The notes: a model not told the origin generated them from the letters alone. Positions 7,635 to 16,043 are shown, counted from the first letter of the stretch. The stretch is DNA of 64,000 nucleotides from Tsukamurella pseudospumae (GCF_001575205.1 NZ_LSRE01000001.1:1-64000); one strand, 5' to 3'. Numbers and translations: made by a program.

Positions 7635-8695
7635 GCGGCCACCGCCCGGTACAGGCTCGCGTGGCGCTCCGCGGCCGTGTCCCAGTCGAAGCGTTCCGCG
7701 TGCGCGCGACACGCGGCCACGGCCGGTCGGTCGCCGTCGAGTGCTGCGGCCAGACGGTGCGCGAGCGCCTCGGCATCGGCGGCGGGGACCACGAGACCGG
7801 GCTCGAGGCCGCGGACCGCGTCGGGTAGCCCGCCGACATCGGTGACCACGGGCGCGCGGCCGGCGGCGAGCGACTCGAGCGCCACCAGGCCGAAGCCCTC
7901 CCACGACCGCGAGGGCACGACGGTGACCGTCGCCGCGGCGTACCTGCGCGCGAGCTCGGCGTCGTCGATCGGACCCACGAAGGTCACCGTATCCGCAACG
8001 CCGAGCTCCGCTGCGCGTTCGGCGAGGTCCCCGCGCAGCGGACCGTCGCCGACCACGTCGAGCCGCGCCTCGGGATGGCGGTCGAGGACGCCGCGCCACG
8101 CGTCGAGCAGCACGTCGATGCCCATGCGGCGCTCGAGCCGGCGCACGCAGAGCACGCGGGGCGGACCGTCGGGCACGGGCGCCGCGGCGAACCGCTCGAG
8201 GTCGACCCCGGGTGGGATGACCGCGACGGTGCCGCGGTCGGCCGCGTAGCGCTCGACCAGGACATCGGCGAAGGCCTGCGAGAGCACCACGAAGCGGTCG
8301 CTGCCGCGGTACCGGGCGCGCTCGACCAGGGCCTTGAGCGCGACCGCGGCGCGACCCTCGCCGGCGGCGGCGCTCTCCTGCGCCCACGGTCCGTGGAAGT
8401 GTGTGACCAGCCGCGCACCGCGCGGTGCGGGGCCGAACAGCGCGAAGTGCCTGTCCAGGACGCGCGTGCCCGACGGTGCCGGATGCCGCGACGCCCGTAC
8501 CCGCGCGAGCGTCGACCCGGCATCGGGTCCCCACGAGCCGCCGCCGGCCTCGGGCGCGCCGAAGGCGGCCGCCGAGACGTCGAGGTCCGTCCGGCGTCGC
8601 AGCGCGCCGAACAGGCCAGCGAAGTAGCGGGGGAGTCCGCCGGGCCCGGCGGACGGCCACTGCGCCCCGGTGAGGTGGACGGGCAGCCCGGTCAC
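7631..8695 (-). CDS. GT4-family glycosyltransferase
   Basis: A 354-residue GT-B enzyme. N-terminal VHLTGAQWPSAGPGGLPRYF resembles the acceptor domain of GT4 mannosyl/glucosyltransferases. The C-terminal half carries VLCVRRLERRMGIDVLLDAW, VTFVGPIDDAELARRYAAA and SWEGFGLVALESLAAGRAPV, the E-x7-E motif of the family. The GTG at 8693-8695 overlaps the TGA of the aminoacyl-carrier-protein ligase gene (GTGA), which fixes the start and implies coupled translation. It probably extends the same lipid-linked glycan. Confidence 0.88.
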   Translation of the reverse strand: MTGLPVHLTGAQWPSAGPGGLPRYFAGLFGALRRRTDLDVSAAAFGAPEAGGGSWGPDAGSTLARVRASRHPAPSGTRVLDRHFALFGPAPRGARLVTHFHGPWAQESAAAGEGRAAVALKALVERARYRGSDRFVVLSQAFADVLVERYAADRGTVAVIPPGVDLERFAAAPVPDGPPRVLCVRRLERRMGIDVLLDAWRGVLDRHPEARLDVVGDGPLRGDLAERAAELGVADTVTFVGPIDDAELARRYAAATVTVVPSRSWEGFGLVALESLAAGRAPVVTDVGGLPDAVRGLEPGLVVPAADAEALAHRLAAALDGDRPAVAACRAHAERFDWDTAAERHASLYRAVAA

Positions 8696-9645
8696 AGCTG
8701 CGCGTTCACGGCGTTCGGCCAGGACCGGCGGTCCAGGCCGTGCGCGGCGAGCAGCGCGAGGGCGATCCGTTCGATCCCGAAGCCCAGGCAGGCGCTGTGG
8801 GCGGGCGCGCCGTCCACGGTGGTGATGTCGAAGTGCACTCCGAAATGATCGCGGTGGTAGTTGCTCGAGGCGACGGCGACCCCCGGCATGTCGTCACCGT
8901 AGAGGGGGACGAGCAGTTCGGTCTTGAGGTTGTCCGCCGACTGGCTGGCCGCGAGCATGCGGCCACCGCGCCCGAAGAACGGGTCGGTCGCGGGCGCGCG
9001 CTGGACCCGCAGGTCCAACTCGGCGAGCAGATCGGCCGCGCGGGCGGCCCAGGTGTCGCGGTGGGCGACGGCGGCGCGGTCGGAGCCGACGCGCACGATC
9101 TCCCGCATCCGGAAGGCCTGCATGCGCGCCGGGTCGATCGAGGGCTCCCTGCGGTAGCAGTGGCCCGAGACGTCGATCCAGGCGCCGTCCCGCGGCAGCT
9201 CGCCGGTGAGGGTGGGGTACACGGAGTGGCAGGCCGACGGCACCAGTGCTACGTCGCTGGCGCGGAAGTGCCCACCCCAGTCGTGGCCGGCGGCGCGCCC
9301 GGCGAGGAGCAGGCGGTGCTCCGCGTCGCCTCCCGTGTACGTGGACACCGCGCCGGCGAGCTGCGGGAACGACGCGATGTAGTCGGTGCGGTCGAGGACC
9401 TCGCGCGGCATGACGGGCGGGAAGGACAGGACGGTGGCGGCGCCGCCGTGCACCTCGCGGACCGCGGCGGCGACGAGCGCGTCGATCGCGGAGGTCAGCT
9501 CCGTGAACTCGGCACCGTGGCCGTACACACCATCGACACCCGTGGGGATGAGGAGGCCCGCGTCGAAGAGGGACGCGCGGAATCCCTGCTGACGGCTGTA
9601 CAGCTCAGTAAAGTCGACTACACGTGCTGTCGCGGCCCGGGTCAT
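8692..9645 (-). CDS. Amino acid:[carrier protein] ligase homologue (class II aaRS-like)
   Basis: At 317 residues this matches the length of aa:CP ligases, which are seryl-tRNA-synthetase-like catalytic cores without the tRNA-binding domain. They adenylate an amino acid (glycine or alanine in characterised members) and load it on the phosphopantetheine of a small carrier protein. Visible signatures are the class II motif 2 region AFRMREIVRVG (residues 177-187) and motif 3 GFGIERIALALL (288-299). Cys139, Glu182 and Cys286 have the spacing of the zinc-binding Cys/Glu/Cys triad of the family. The ATG at 9643-9645 has GAGG upstream. It is first in the leftward operon and divergent from its likely carrier protein at 9788. 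The amino acid used here is unknown. Confidence 0.88.
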   Translation of the reverse strand: MTRAATARVVDFTELYSRQQGFRASLFDAGLLIPTGVDGVYGHGAEFTELTSAIDALVAAAVREVHGGAATVLSFPPVMPREVLDRTDYIASFPQLAGAVSTYTGGDAEHRLLLAGRAAGHDWGGHFRASDVALVPSACHSVYPTLTGELPRDGAWIDVSGHCYRREPSIDPARMQAFRMREIVRVGSDRAAVAHRDTWAARAADLLAELDLRVQRAPATDPFFGRGGRMLAASQSADNLKTELLVPLYGDDMPGVAVASSNYHRDHFGVHFDITTVDGAPAHSACLGFGIERIALALLAAHGLDRRSWPNAVNAQL

Positions 9646-9787
9646 TCGGCCTCATCTCCGGCGGTGGAACTGTTGTCACTGCAACACGTTACCAGGCTAG
9701 GGTGTACGGCGGCGGCGCACATGTCGTGAACGCAAAGCGTGTGCGCACTCCGTGGGTCTGCGGGTGCGCCGCAGGTGAGGAGACCGC
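9646..9787. promoter_or_regulatory. Divergent promoter region between the ligase and carrier-protein genes
   Basis: This 142-bp region must drive both arms of the glycan locus. Rightward, TTGTCA near 9674 and TAGGGT near 9699 form a possible -35/-10 pair with a long spacer. The carrier gene has a clear ribosome-binding site GGTGAGGAG before its GTG. A GTTG-N5-CAAC inverted repeat lies close to the -35 element. No known regulator site is recognisable. Confidence 0.4.
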
Positions 9788-10024
9788 GTGGAAGAGTCGA
9801 TCCGGGAGATCGTGGCCCGCCACGGCCGGTTGACCAGGGCGATCTCGGAAGTTGCGGGTGGTGACGATCTGTATTCGCTGGGGCTCACCTCCCACGCTGC
9901 GGTGAATGTCATGCTGGCGATCGAAGACCGATTCGCGATCGAGTTCCCAGATTCGGATATGAGCAAGAACACTTTCGGCACGATGGATTCGATCGTCGCG
10001 ACGGTCCACCGGCTCGCCGGCTGA
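9788..10024 (+). CDS. Stand-alone aminoacyl/acyl carrier protein
   Basis: A 78-residue acidic helical protein of the phosphopantetheine-binding fold. The attachment site is Ser35 in LYSLGLTSHAAVNVML; the common D-S of fatty-acid carriers is T-S here, as in carriers that partner aa:CP ligases. Helix II continues into AIEDRFAIEF. The start is GTG with the strong upstream GGTGAGGAG. It faces the aa:CP ligase gene and is followed 6 nt later by a glycosyltransferase, then by a phosphopantetheinyl transferase, giving ligase, carrier and activator in one locus. The gene is visibly less GC-rich than its neighbours. Confidence 0.9.
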   Translation: MEESIREIVARHGRLTRAISEVAGGDDLYSLGLTSHAAVNVMLAIEDRFAIEFPDSDMSKNTFGTMDSIVATVHRLAG

Positions 10025-10030
10025 CCGGCG

Positions 10031-11137
10031 ATGACCCGCATCGCCGTCGTCCACGAACGCTGGACGGAACAGGGTGGCTCCGAGAACGTCGTGCGCGCGC
10101 TCGCCGAGGAATGGCCCGATGCCCGCGTCCACGTGGCCTTCGCCGACCCGCGCTCCGTCCCCCCGGAGCTGCGCGACCGGATCGCGGTCACCGGGCTCGA
10201 CCGCGTGCACCGCGCCGTGGGACGTCGCGCGCACGCCCCGCTCATCCCGCTCGCCCCGGCGGCGTGGGGCCGGCACCCCGCCGATCCCGACGTCGACGCG
10301 GTCGTCATCAGCCACCACGCCGTCGGCGTCTCCGCGGCGCGCGCGTGGGCCGGCGTCCCCGTGATCGCCTACGTCCACTCGCCGGCCCGGTGGGCCTGGA
10401 TGCCCGAGCAGCGTTCGGTGGAGTCCCACGGCCCCGTCGGGCGCCTGGCGTTGGCCGCGCTCGCGGCCCGGACCCGCGCCGTCGAGACCGCTGCGGTACC
10501 CCACCTGTCCGTGGTGGTCGCGAACTCGACGGCGGTCGCGCACCGGATCGAGCGGTGGTGGGGCGTGCCCGCGCGGGTGGTCGCGCCCCCCGTCGACGTC
10601 GATCGGTTCACGCCCGACGGTGCCGCACCCGGTGGCTACTTCCTGGTCGCGGGCAGGCTCGTGCCCGCGCGCCGCGTCGACCTCGCGATCCGGGCCGCAC
10701 AGCGTGCGGGCGTGCGGCTTGTCGTGGCCGGCGAGGGGCGGCACGACGCGGCCCTGCGCGAGCTCGCCGGGCCGGAGACCACCTTCCTCGGGCGGGTCTC
10801 CGACACCGAGATGGTGCACCTGCAGCGCGACGCGATCGCGACGATCATGCCCGCCGAGGAGGACTTCGGCATCGTGCCGGTGGAGGCCATGGCGTCGGGG
10901 ACGCCCGTCATCGCCCGCGCGGCGGGCGGGGCGCTCGACACCGTCGTACCGGGCACCTCCGGGGTCCTCGTACCCGACGGTGTCGACGAGGACTTCGTGG
11001 CCGCCCTCGCGGGGGCGATCCGGGACTTCCGCCGCGGCGACTTCGACCCGGCGCTGCTGCGTGCCCACGCGGAGCTCTACTCGGCGCCGATGTTCCGGCT
11101 GCGGATGCGCGAGGTCGTGGACGGCGTGGCCGGATGA
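10031..11137 (+). CDS. GT4-family glycosyltransferase (mannosyltransferase-like)
   Basis: A 368-residue GT-B enzyme beginning MTRIAVVHERWTEQGGSENV, the typical glycine-rich acceptor loop of GT4 enzymes. It continues with YVHSPARWAWMPEQR and the donor site AEEDFGIVPVEAMASGTPVI with GGALDTVVPG following. It lies 6 nt after the carrier-protein gene and overlaps the phosphopantetheinyl transferase by ATGA, so carrier, glycosyltransferase and activating enzyme are made together. This physical link is the main argument that the carrier serves glycan assembly. Confidence 0.9.
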   Translation: MTRIAVVHERWTEQGGSENVVRALAEEWPDARVHVAFADPRSVPPELRDRIAVTGLDRVHRAVGRRAHAPLIPLAPAAWGRHPADPDVDAVVISHHAVGVSAARAWAGVPVIAYVHSPARWAWMPEQRSVESHGPVGRLALAALAARTRAVETAAVPHLSVVVANSTAVAHRIERWWGVPARVVAPPVDVDRFTPDGAAPGGYFLVAGRLVPARRVDLAIRAAQRAGVRLVVAGEGRHDAALRELAGPETTFLGRVSDTEMVHLQRDAIATIMPAEEDFGIVPVEAMASGTPVIARAAGGALDTVVPGTSGVLVPDGVDEDFVAALAGAIRDFRRGDFDPALLRAHAELYSAPMFRLRMREVVDGVAG

Positions 11138-11520
11138 ACCGCGTCGGGCTGGATCTCGCGGCCGTCGCCGACGTCGAGGACTCGCTCGCGACCTTCGGCA
11201 CCCGCTTCACGGACCGCGTCTTCACCCCGGCCGAGGTCGCCGACTGCGCCGGTGATCCGCGGCGGCTCGCGGCGCGCTGGGCGGCCAAGGAGGCGGTGGT
11301 CAAGGCCCTGCGACTCGGCCCTGACGACGCGGCGCCGCCCCGCGAGGTCGAGGTGATCGCCGGCTCGCACGGCCCCGAGGTGCGCCTGCACGGCGGCCTC
11401 GCGGAGCACGCGCGGCGAGCGGGCTGGCGCCGGATCGAGGTGTCGCTGACGCACACCGACTGCCACGCCGCCGCGGTGGTGCTCGCCGAAGTGGAGGCGC
11501 CGCCGTCCGGGGAGGTCTAG
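11134..11520 (+). CDS. Holo-ACP synthase-type 4'-phosphopantetheinyl transferase
   Basis: A 128-residue protein of AcpS size. Two conserved magnesium/CoA-binding motifs are present: VGLDLAAV with Asp7 and ARWAAKEAVVKALRLG with Glu53. These surround a middle segment RVFTPAEVADCAGDP. The enzyme transfers phosphopantetheine from CoA to a carrier-protein serine. Overlap with the glycosyltransferase (ATGA) and proximity to the carrier gene at 9788 suggest it is dedicated to that carrier rather than being the genome's housekeeping AcpS. Its TAG overlaps the convergent sugar-transferase stop by 3-4 bp. Confidence 0.85.
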   Translation: MNRVGLDLAAVADVEDSLATFGTRFTDRVFTPAEVADCAGDPRRLAARWAAKEAVVKALRLGPDDAAPPREVEVIAGSHGPEVRLHGGLAEHARRAGWRRIEVSLTHTDCHAAAVVLAEVEAPPSGEV

Positions 11521-12887
11521 CCGCCGCCCCGGCCGAACAGCACGGTGCCCACGGACATGAGCACGATCTTGGCGTCGAGCCACAGGCTCCAGTTCTCGAT
11601 GTAGTAGTTGTCGTAGGACGCGCGGTCCTTGATGTCCGTGTCGCCGCGCAGCCCGTGGATCGCGGCCCATCCGGTCAGGCCCACCTTGACCCGGTGCCGG
11701 GACTGGTACGCGGGGATCTCCTGGCCGAACCGGTTGGCGAAGTGCGGCCGCTCCGGGCGCGGGCCCACCACCGACATGTCGCCGCGCACCACGTTCCACA
11801 GCTGCGGCAGCTCGTCGATCGAGTGCCGGCGCAGGAACCGGCCGAGTCGGGTGATGCGGAGCGACTCGTCGGTCCAGTCGCGGTCCGACTCCTCGTCCGG
11901 CACGGGGCGCATCGTGCGGAACTTGTACAGCGAGAACAGCCGTCCGTCCTGCCCGACGCGTGTCTGCCGGAACAGGATGGGCGCGTTCGGCTCCTGGATC
12001 TTGATCGCCAGCGCGACGGCCGCGAGCAGCGGCGAGAAAAGCACGAGCCCCAGGAGCGAGGTGGCCAGGGAGGTGACGCGCTTGATCCGCCAGTGGCTGG
12101 TGCGCAGGGCGAGCCGGCGCACCAGGACGAGCGGCGTGGTGTGGATCCGGTCCATGTCCCGGTCCTGGTGCACGAACTCGTAGAGCCGCGGCACGACGTA
12201 GATCTCGCAGTCCAGGTGGTCGCACTCGCGCAGCGGTTCGACCAGCGTCGAGTCGCGGTCGCGGGAGAAGGCCACGATGACGGTGTCGATCTCGCGTTCG
12301 CGGATCAGCGCCGCGAGATCGGAGCGGCGCGGGATCACCTCGACGGGGAACACGGTGGCGTCCAGCGGGTCGTCGTCCATCACGAGCACGGGCCGCAGCC
12401 CGTAGACCGGGTATTCGAACATCGAGTTCACCAGCTCGCCGGCGACCTTGCCGCCGCCGATCACGAGCGTGCGCGAACCGCATTCGGGGCGGCGCTCGCG
12501 GTAGCGGCGCACGGTCCAGTAGTAGACGACCCGCACGCCGAACAGCGCCAGCCAGCACAGCGCCGCGTGGAGGAACCGGGCGTGGTCGTCGTTCCACAGT
12601 GAGATCACGGCGAACGGCCACAGCAACAGCCCCGCGATGATGAGTTGCGGCGCACCGTCGAGCGCGCTCAGGGTGATCCGGGACCGGTAGAGCCCGAACA
12701 GGTACAGCACGGCGACCGTGATCGCGGCCGCCAGCAGGATCCGGACGGGAGGCGGGGCCGGTACGCCCCGGATCAGGTCGTTGGCCACCACGAAGGCCAC
12801 GACGATGACGAAGTCGAGGATCGCGAGCACCCACGTGTGCCGACGCGTGCGGCGGCCGCTGCCCGCGGGGACTCCGATCGTGGTCAT
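11517..12887 (-). CDS. WbaP/CpsE-type undecaprenyl-phosphate sugar transferase (initiating enzyme)
   Basis: A 456-residue polyisoprenyl-phosphate hexose-1-phosphate transferase. The N-terminal part has four transmembrane segments, then a Rossmann-like domain with TLVIGGGKVAGELV near residue 155. A fifth membrane segment precedes the catalytic domain, which shows LYKFRTMRPV, SIDELPQLWNVVRGDMSVVG and PRPERPHF, the conserved PNPT motifs. The enzyme puts the first sugar phosphate on the lipid carrier, which the neighbouring glycosyltransferases extend. The ATG at 12885-12887 follows GGGAGGG; an in-frame ATG 42 bp upstream is a less likely start. Confidence 0.92.
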   Translation of the reverse strand: MTTIGVPAGSGRRTRRHTWVLAILDFVIVVAFVVANDLIRGVPAPPPVRILLAAAITVAVLYLFGLYRSRITLSALDGAPQLIIAGLLLWPFAVISLWNDDHARFLHAALCWLALFGVRVVYYWTVRRYRERRPECGSRTLVIGGGKVAGELVNSMFEYPVYGLRPVLVMDDDPLDATVFPVEVIPRRSDLAALIREREIDTVIVAFSRDRDSTLVEPLRECDHLDCEIYVVPRLYEFVHQDRDMDRIHTTPLVLVRRLALRTSHWRIKRVTSLATSLLGLVLFSPLLAAVALAIKIQEPNAPILFRQTRVGQDGRLFSLYKFRTMRPVPDEESDRDWTDESLRITRLGRFLRRHSIDELPQLWNVVRGDMSVVGPRPERPHFANRFGQEIPAYQSRHRVKVGLTGWAAIHGLRGDTDIKDRASYDNYYIENWSLWLDAKIVLMSVGTVLFGRGGG

Positions 12888-12985
12888 GCGCTGCTCGGAT
12901 CCCTCCCGGTGTCGGTCCGTCGATCGCATACTAGGTCACACCGGTTTCCGGAATACAACGTCAGCAGTACGACGCCCGGCGCGGG

Positions 12986-12997
12986 TAAGGTATCCGG
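12986..12997 (+). promoter_or_regulatory. -10 box of a leaderless transcript (condensation-domain gene)
   Basis: TAAGGT at 12986-12991 is followed after exactly 6 nt by GTG at 12998. With no ribosome-binding site upstream, transcription probably begins at the start codon itself, as at several other genes in this window. Confidence 0.5.
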
Positions 12998-14422
12998 GTG
13001 CTTCCGCTCCCGTCCCAGCTCGCGATGCTGCGTCTGGAGGCGCAGAACCCGGGGTCGGAGGCACTCCGCATCGAGGCGGCCTGGCGCACGTCGCAGCGGG
13101 TCGACGAGCACGCGTTGGTGCGCGCCGCCGCGGGCACCCTGGACGAGACGGAGGTCGCCGGCCTCGGGATGATCCACGACGGCGACGGCGCTGTCGGCCT
13201 CGTCCCCGCCGAGCGCGCCGCGATCGACGTCCGCGCCTTCGACACCGAGCACGAGTACCGGGCCTGGCGCGAGCTCCCGGCCCCGATGTCCGACGGTGCC
13301 GCGCTCGTACGGATCGCCGTCGCGCGCGTCGGCGCGGAGTACGTGTTCGTGATCCGCGCGCACCACGCGCTGCTCGACGGCTACGGGCTCGAGCTGCTCG
13401 CCCGGCGCGTCGTGGAACGGTATCCGCGCGAGGCCGCGGGCCTCCCGTTGCCGCACGCCGGGCTCGGGAGCCTCGCCGCCCTCGCCGCGCAGGTCGCCTC
13501 GCCCCTCGTCCCGGACCTCGCGTTCTGGTCGGGCGCCACGGAGGGGGTCGGGCAGCCGGGCCGCGAGATCGCGTTCACCCCGCGCTCCGCGCCGCCGGCG
13601 GCGCGACCGCTGCTGCACCGCGAGAGCATCCGGATTCCGGGCCTGCACGAGCGCGCGGCGTGGCCGAGCGAGGCCGTGGGCACCGTCGGCGCGTACACCG
13701 CGCGGTACCTCGGCACGACCGACGCGCGGATCGGCGTGGTGTCGGCGCTGCGCCGCACGCCCGCGCAGCGATCGACGCCCGTGCAGTGGATGGCGGTGGT
13801 GCCGCTCCGACTCGAGGTGTTGCCCGACTCGACACCCGCCGGCCTGGGCGGGCGGGTGACCCGGTGGCTGGCGGCCGCGGGGGAGCGGGTCGCGGCCGGG
13901 GAGCGCCCTGAGGAACTGCTCACGGCGTTGCCGGCGGCGTGGCGCACCGGCCGCCTGTACGGCCCGGCGGTCAACGTCCTGCCCTACGTGCGTCATGAGG
14001 GATGGACCGTCGACGTGGGGGCGTGGGGCCCGGTGGAGGACTGCCTGTTCAACATCTGGCCGGGCCCGGACGACGAGGTCGTGGTCGAGGGGGCCTTCCA
14101 CCCGGATCTGTACACGGCGGAGCGGGCCCGGGGCCACGTCGAGGCGTTGACCGCGCTGCTGACCGTGTCCCTGGCGTCGCCCTTCCATCCGTTCGCGGTG
14201 ATCCCGAAGAAGCCGATCGCCGCCGACCGGATCGCCGTCCCGGGCGGGTGGATCTCGCCCGCCGAGCTGCAGGGCGCTCTTGCAGATGCCGGCTTCACAC
14301 CCGACGAGACGGAACTCCTGACGACGGAGCCGGTCACCGTCGTGCTCCGGGGGGTGGCGCCGCACCGGCTCCTCGCGGCGCGGGCGGTGCTGCCGCCGGG
14401 CGTGCGCCTGCGCGTCCGCTGA
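12998..14422 (+). CDS. Free-standing NRPS-type condensation-domain protein
   Basis: A 474-residue protein with the CoA-acyltransferase/condensation fold. The first residues LPLPSQLAML resemble core motif C1, and the catalytic motif HHALLDGYG is intact at residues 122-130 (His122, His123, Asp127, Gly128, i.e. HHxxxDG). Later segments NVLPYVRH and FNIWPGP resemble C5-type motifs. Condensation domains join a carrier-bound aminoacyl or acyl group to an amine or alcohol. No adenylation or carrier domain is attached, so it must use a carrier in trans, most simply the one at 9788. The last 75 residues are an extra tail of unknown use. Confidence 0.8.
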   Translation: MLPLPSQLAMLRLEAQNPGSEALRIEAAWRTSQRVDEHALVRAAAGTLDETEVAGLGMIHDGDGAVGLVPAERAAIDVRAFDTEHEYRAWRELPAPMSDGAALVRIAVARVGAEYVFVIRAHHALLDGYGLELLARRVVERYPREAAGLPLPHAGLGSLAALAAQVASPLVPDLAFWSGATEGVGQPGREIAFTPRSAPPAARPLLHRESIRIPGLHERAAWPSEAVGTVGAYTARYLGTTDARIGVVSALRRTPAQRSTPVQWMAVVPLRLEVLPDSTPAGLGGRVTRWLAAAGERVAAGERPEELLTALPAAWRTGRLYGPAVNVLPYVRHEGWTVDVGAWGPVEDCLFNIWPGPDDEVVVEGAFHPDLYTAERARGHVEALTALLTVSLASPFHPFAVIPKKPIAADRIAVPGGWISPAELQGALADAGFTPDETELLTTEPVTVVLRGVAPHRLLAARAVLPPGVRLRVR

Positions 14423-14481
14423 GTTTGCCGGAACGGCACGACGACTTGCCGGATGTTGCCGCGGTGCGCCACGCTGGACCC

Positions 14482-15342
14482 ATGGCACACCACGGACACG
14501 GACACGAGCACGCCCACCACCCCGACTGGTCGGCCCTCGCGGCCGAGATCGAGGCCGAGGGCCTGACCCTGGCGCCGTACGTGCTCCAGGCTCTCGACGT
14601 GATCGGCGAGCGTGTCGCCGCGCCGCGCACGATCCTCGACGTCGGCGCGGGGCCGGGCGTGTTCACCGCGGTCCTGGCCGCGCGGTTCCCGTCGGCCCGC
14701 GTGATCGCCGTCGACGGTGCCGACCCCCTGCTCGAGCGCGCCCGGGCCCGCGGGGTGGAGCAGGGCACGCCGGTCGACGTGCTCCGCGCGGACCTGCCGG
14801 GCGGGTTCGTCGAGCTGCCCGCCGCGGACCTGATCTGGACGGCGCAGACGATGCACCACCTCGGGGATCAGCACGCGGCCGTGGCCGCGCTCGCCGGGCG
14901 GCTCGAACCCGGCGGCGTGCTCGCGGTCGCCGAGGGCGGCCTGCCCTCGCGGTTCCTGCCCCGCGACATCGGGCTCGGCCGGCCCGGTCTCGCCGACCGA
15001 CTGGATGCGCTGCAGGCGGTGGGGTTCGGCGAGATGCGGGCCGCGCTGGACGGCACCGTCGACGTGCCGGAGGACTGGCCCGCGATCCTGCGCGCAGCGG
15101 GCCTGCGCGATGTCCGGGCGTACACCTTCCTGGTGGACCTCCCGGCCCCGCTGGACGAGGACGCCCGGCGCGGCGTCGCGCACATGCTCGGTCGTTATCT
15201 ACGGATGGCGGACCGGCTCGACCCCGACGACGCGGCGGTCCTGCGCCGGCTCATCGATCCGGAGGACCCGATGAGCGTGCAGCGCCGCCCCGATGCGTTC
15301 GTGCTGGCGGCACGAACGGTGTACATCGGGACGGCGCCGTGA
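14482..15342 (+). CDS. SAM-dependent methyltransferase with His-rich N-terminus
   Basis: A 286-residue class I methyltransferase. Motif I is ILDVGAGPGVFTA near residue 52, followed by the acidic strand end VIAVDGADPLLERA and LIWTAQTMHHLGDQ. The N-terminus MAHHGHGHEHAHHPD is rich in histidine and could bind metal. It follows the condensation-domain gene by 59 bp in the same direction. Whether it belongs to the glycan locus or is a separate unit is unclear. The target is unknown. Confidence 0.8.
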   Translation: MAHHGHGHEHAHHPDWSALAAEIEAEGLTLAPYVLQALDVIGERVAAPRTILDVGAGPGVFTAVLAARFPSARVIAVDGADPLLERARARGVEQGTPVDVLRADLPGGFVELPAADLIWTAQTMHHLGDQHAAVAALAGRLEPGGVLAVAEGGLPSRFLPRDIGLGRPGLADRLDALQAVGFGEMRAALDGTVDVPEDWPAILRAAGLRDVRAYTFLVDLPAPLDEDARRGVAHMLGRYLRMADRLDPDDAAVLRRLIDPEDPMSVQRRPDAFVLAARTVYIGTAP

Positions 15343-15367
15343 GCGGGTCTTCCGGGGATGGAACGAC

Positions 15368-15979
15368 CTAGGAGACGGTGGCCTTGCCGTCGGCGAAGGT
15401 GATCGTCCCGTGCTGGAAGGTCTGCTTGATCGTCGACCCCTCGGCGGTCTCATCGCTCGTCGGGTAGCCGAGCTTGCCGGCCTCGTGGCCCGCCTCGCCC
15501 CACTTCGTGCCGATCACGCCGTGGACGACGTGCGCGCCGGTCGCCTCCGACCAGTAGATGGTCCCGCCCTTGAGGGTGAGGAACTTGCCCTTGTGGTCGG
15601 GCAGCGCGGCGACGGGGCCGAGCGGGGCGCCGAGATGTCCCTTGTCGTAGCCGTACTTGGCGTACTCCGCGAGGATCGGGGCGTCGGTGATGGTGACCTC
15701 GGCGCCGCCCGCTGACCGCAGCGTCGTCGACGGTACCGCCGGCTTCGCCTCGGGGCCCCCGTGGCCCGCGCCCGCGGCATTGCTCGCCGCGGCACCGGCG
15801 GCGGACGTCGCCTGTCCGGCGGCGTTCCCTGCGGCCGAGGTGGCGGCGGCTGCGGCGCTGCCCGCGGCGGAGGTGGCGGAGTCCGCCGCGTCCTTCGCCT
15901 TGTCGCAGGCGGCGAGACCGGCGGTGAGGACGGTGGCGGCGGCTATTGCACCGATCGTCCGAGTGATCCGAGCGTTCAT
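15368..15979 (-). CDS. LGFP-repeat lipoprotein
   Basis: A 203-residue exported lipoprotein. It has a signal peptide with lipobox LTAGLAAC (residues about 19-26), then a low-complexity Ala/Ser/Gly linker of about 60 residues. The C-terminal domain contains LGFP-type repeats such as GHLGAPLGP and KLGYPTSDE. LGFP repeats occur in envelope proteins of mycolic-acid bacteria and are thought to bind the cell wall. The start ATG has GAAGGGA 8-13 nt upstream. The gene is convergent with the methyltransferase gene. Confidence 0.88.
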   Translation of the reverse strand: MNARITRTIGAIAAATVLTAGLAACDKAKDAADSATSAAGSAAAAATSAAGNAAGQATSAAGAAASNAAGAGHGGPEAKPAVPSTTLRSAGGAEVTITDAPILAEYAKYGYDKGHLGAPLGPVAALPDHKGKFLTLKGGTIYWSEATGAHVVHGVIGTKWGEAGHEAGKLGYPTSDETAEGSTIKQTFQHGTITFADGKATVS

Positions 15980-16043
15980 GTCAGTGTCCCTTCGACAGGG
16001 TGAATTCGAACGCTCGGTATGTAACCACACTATCGACGTCTTT

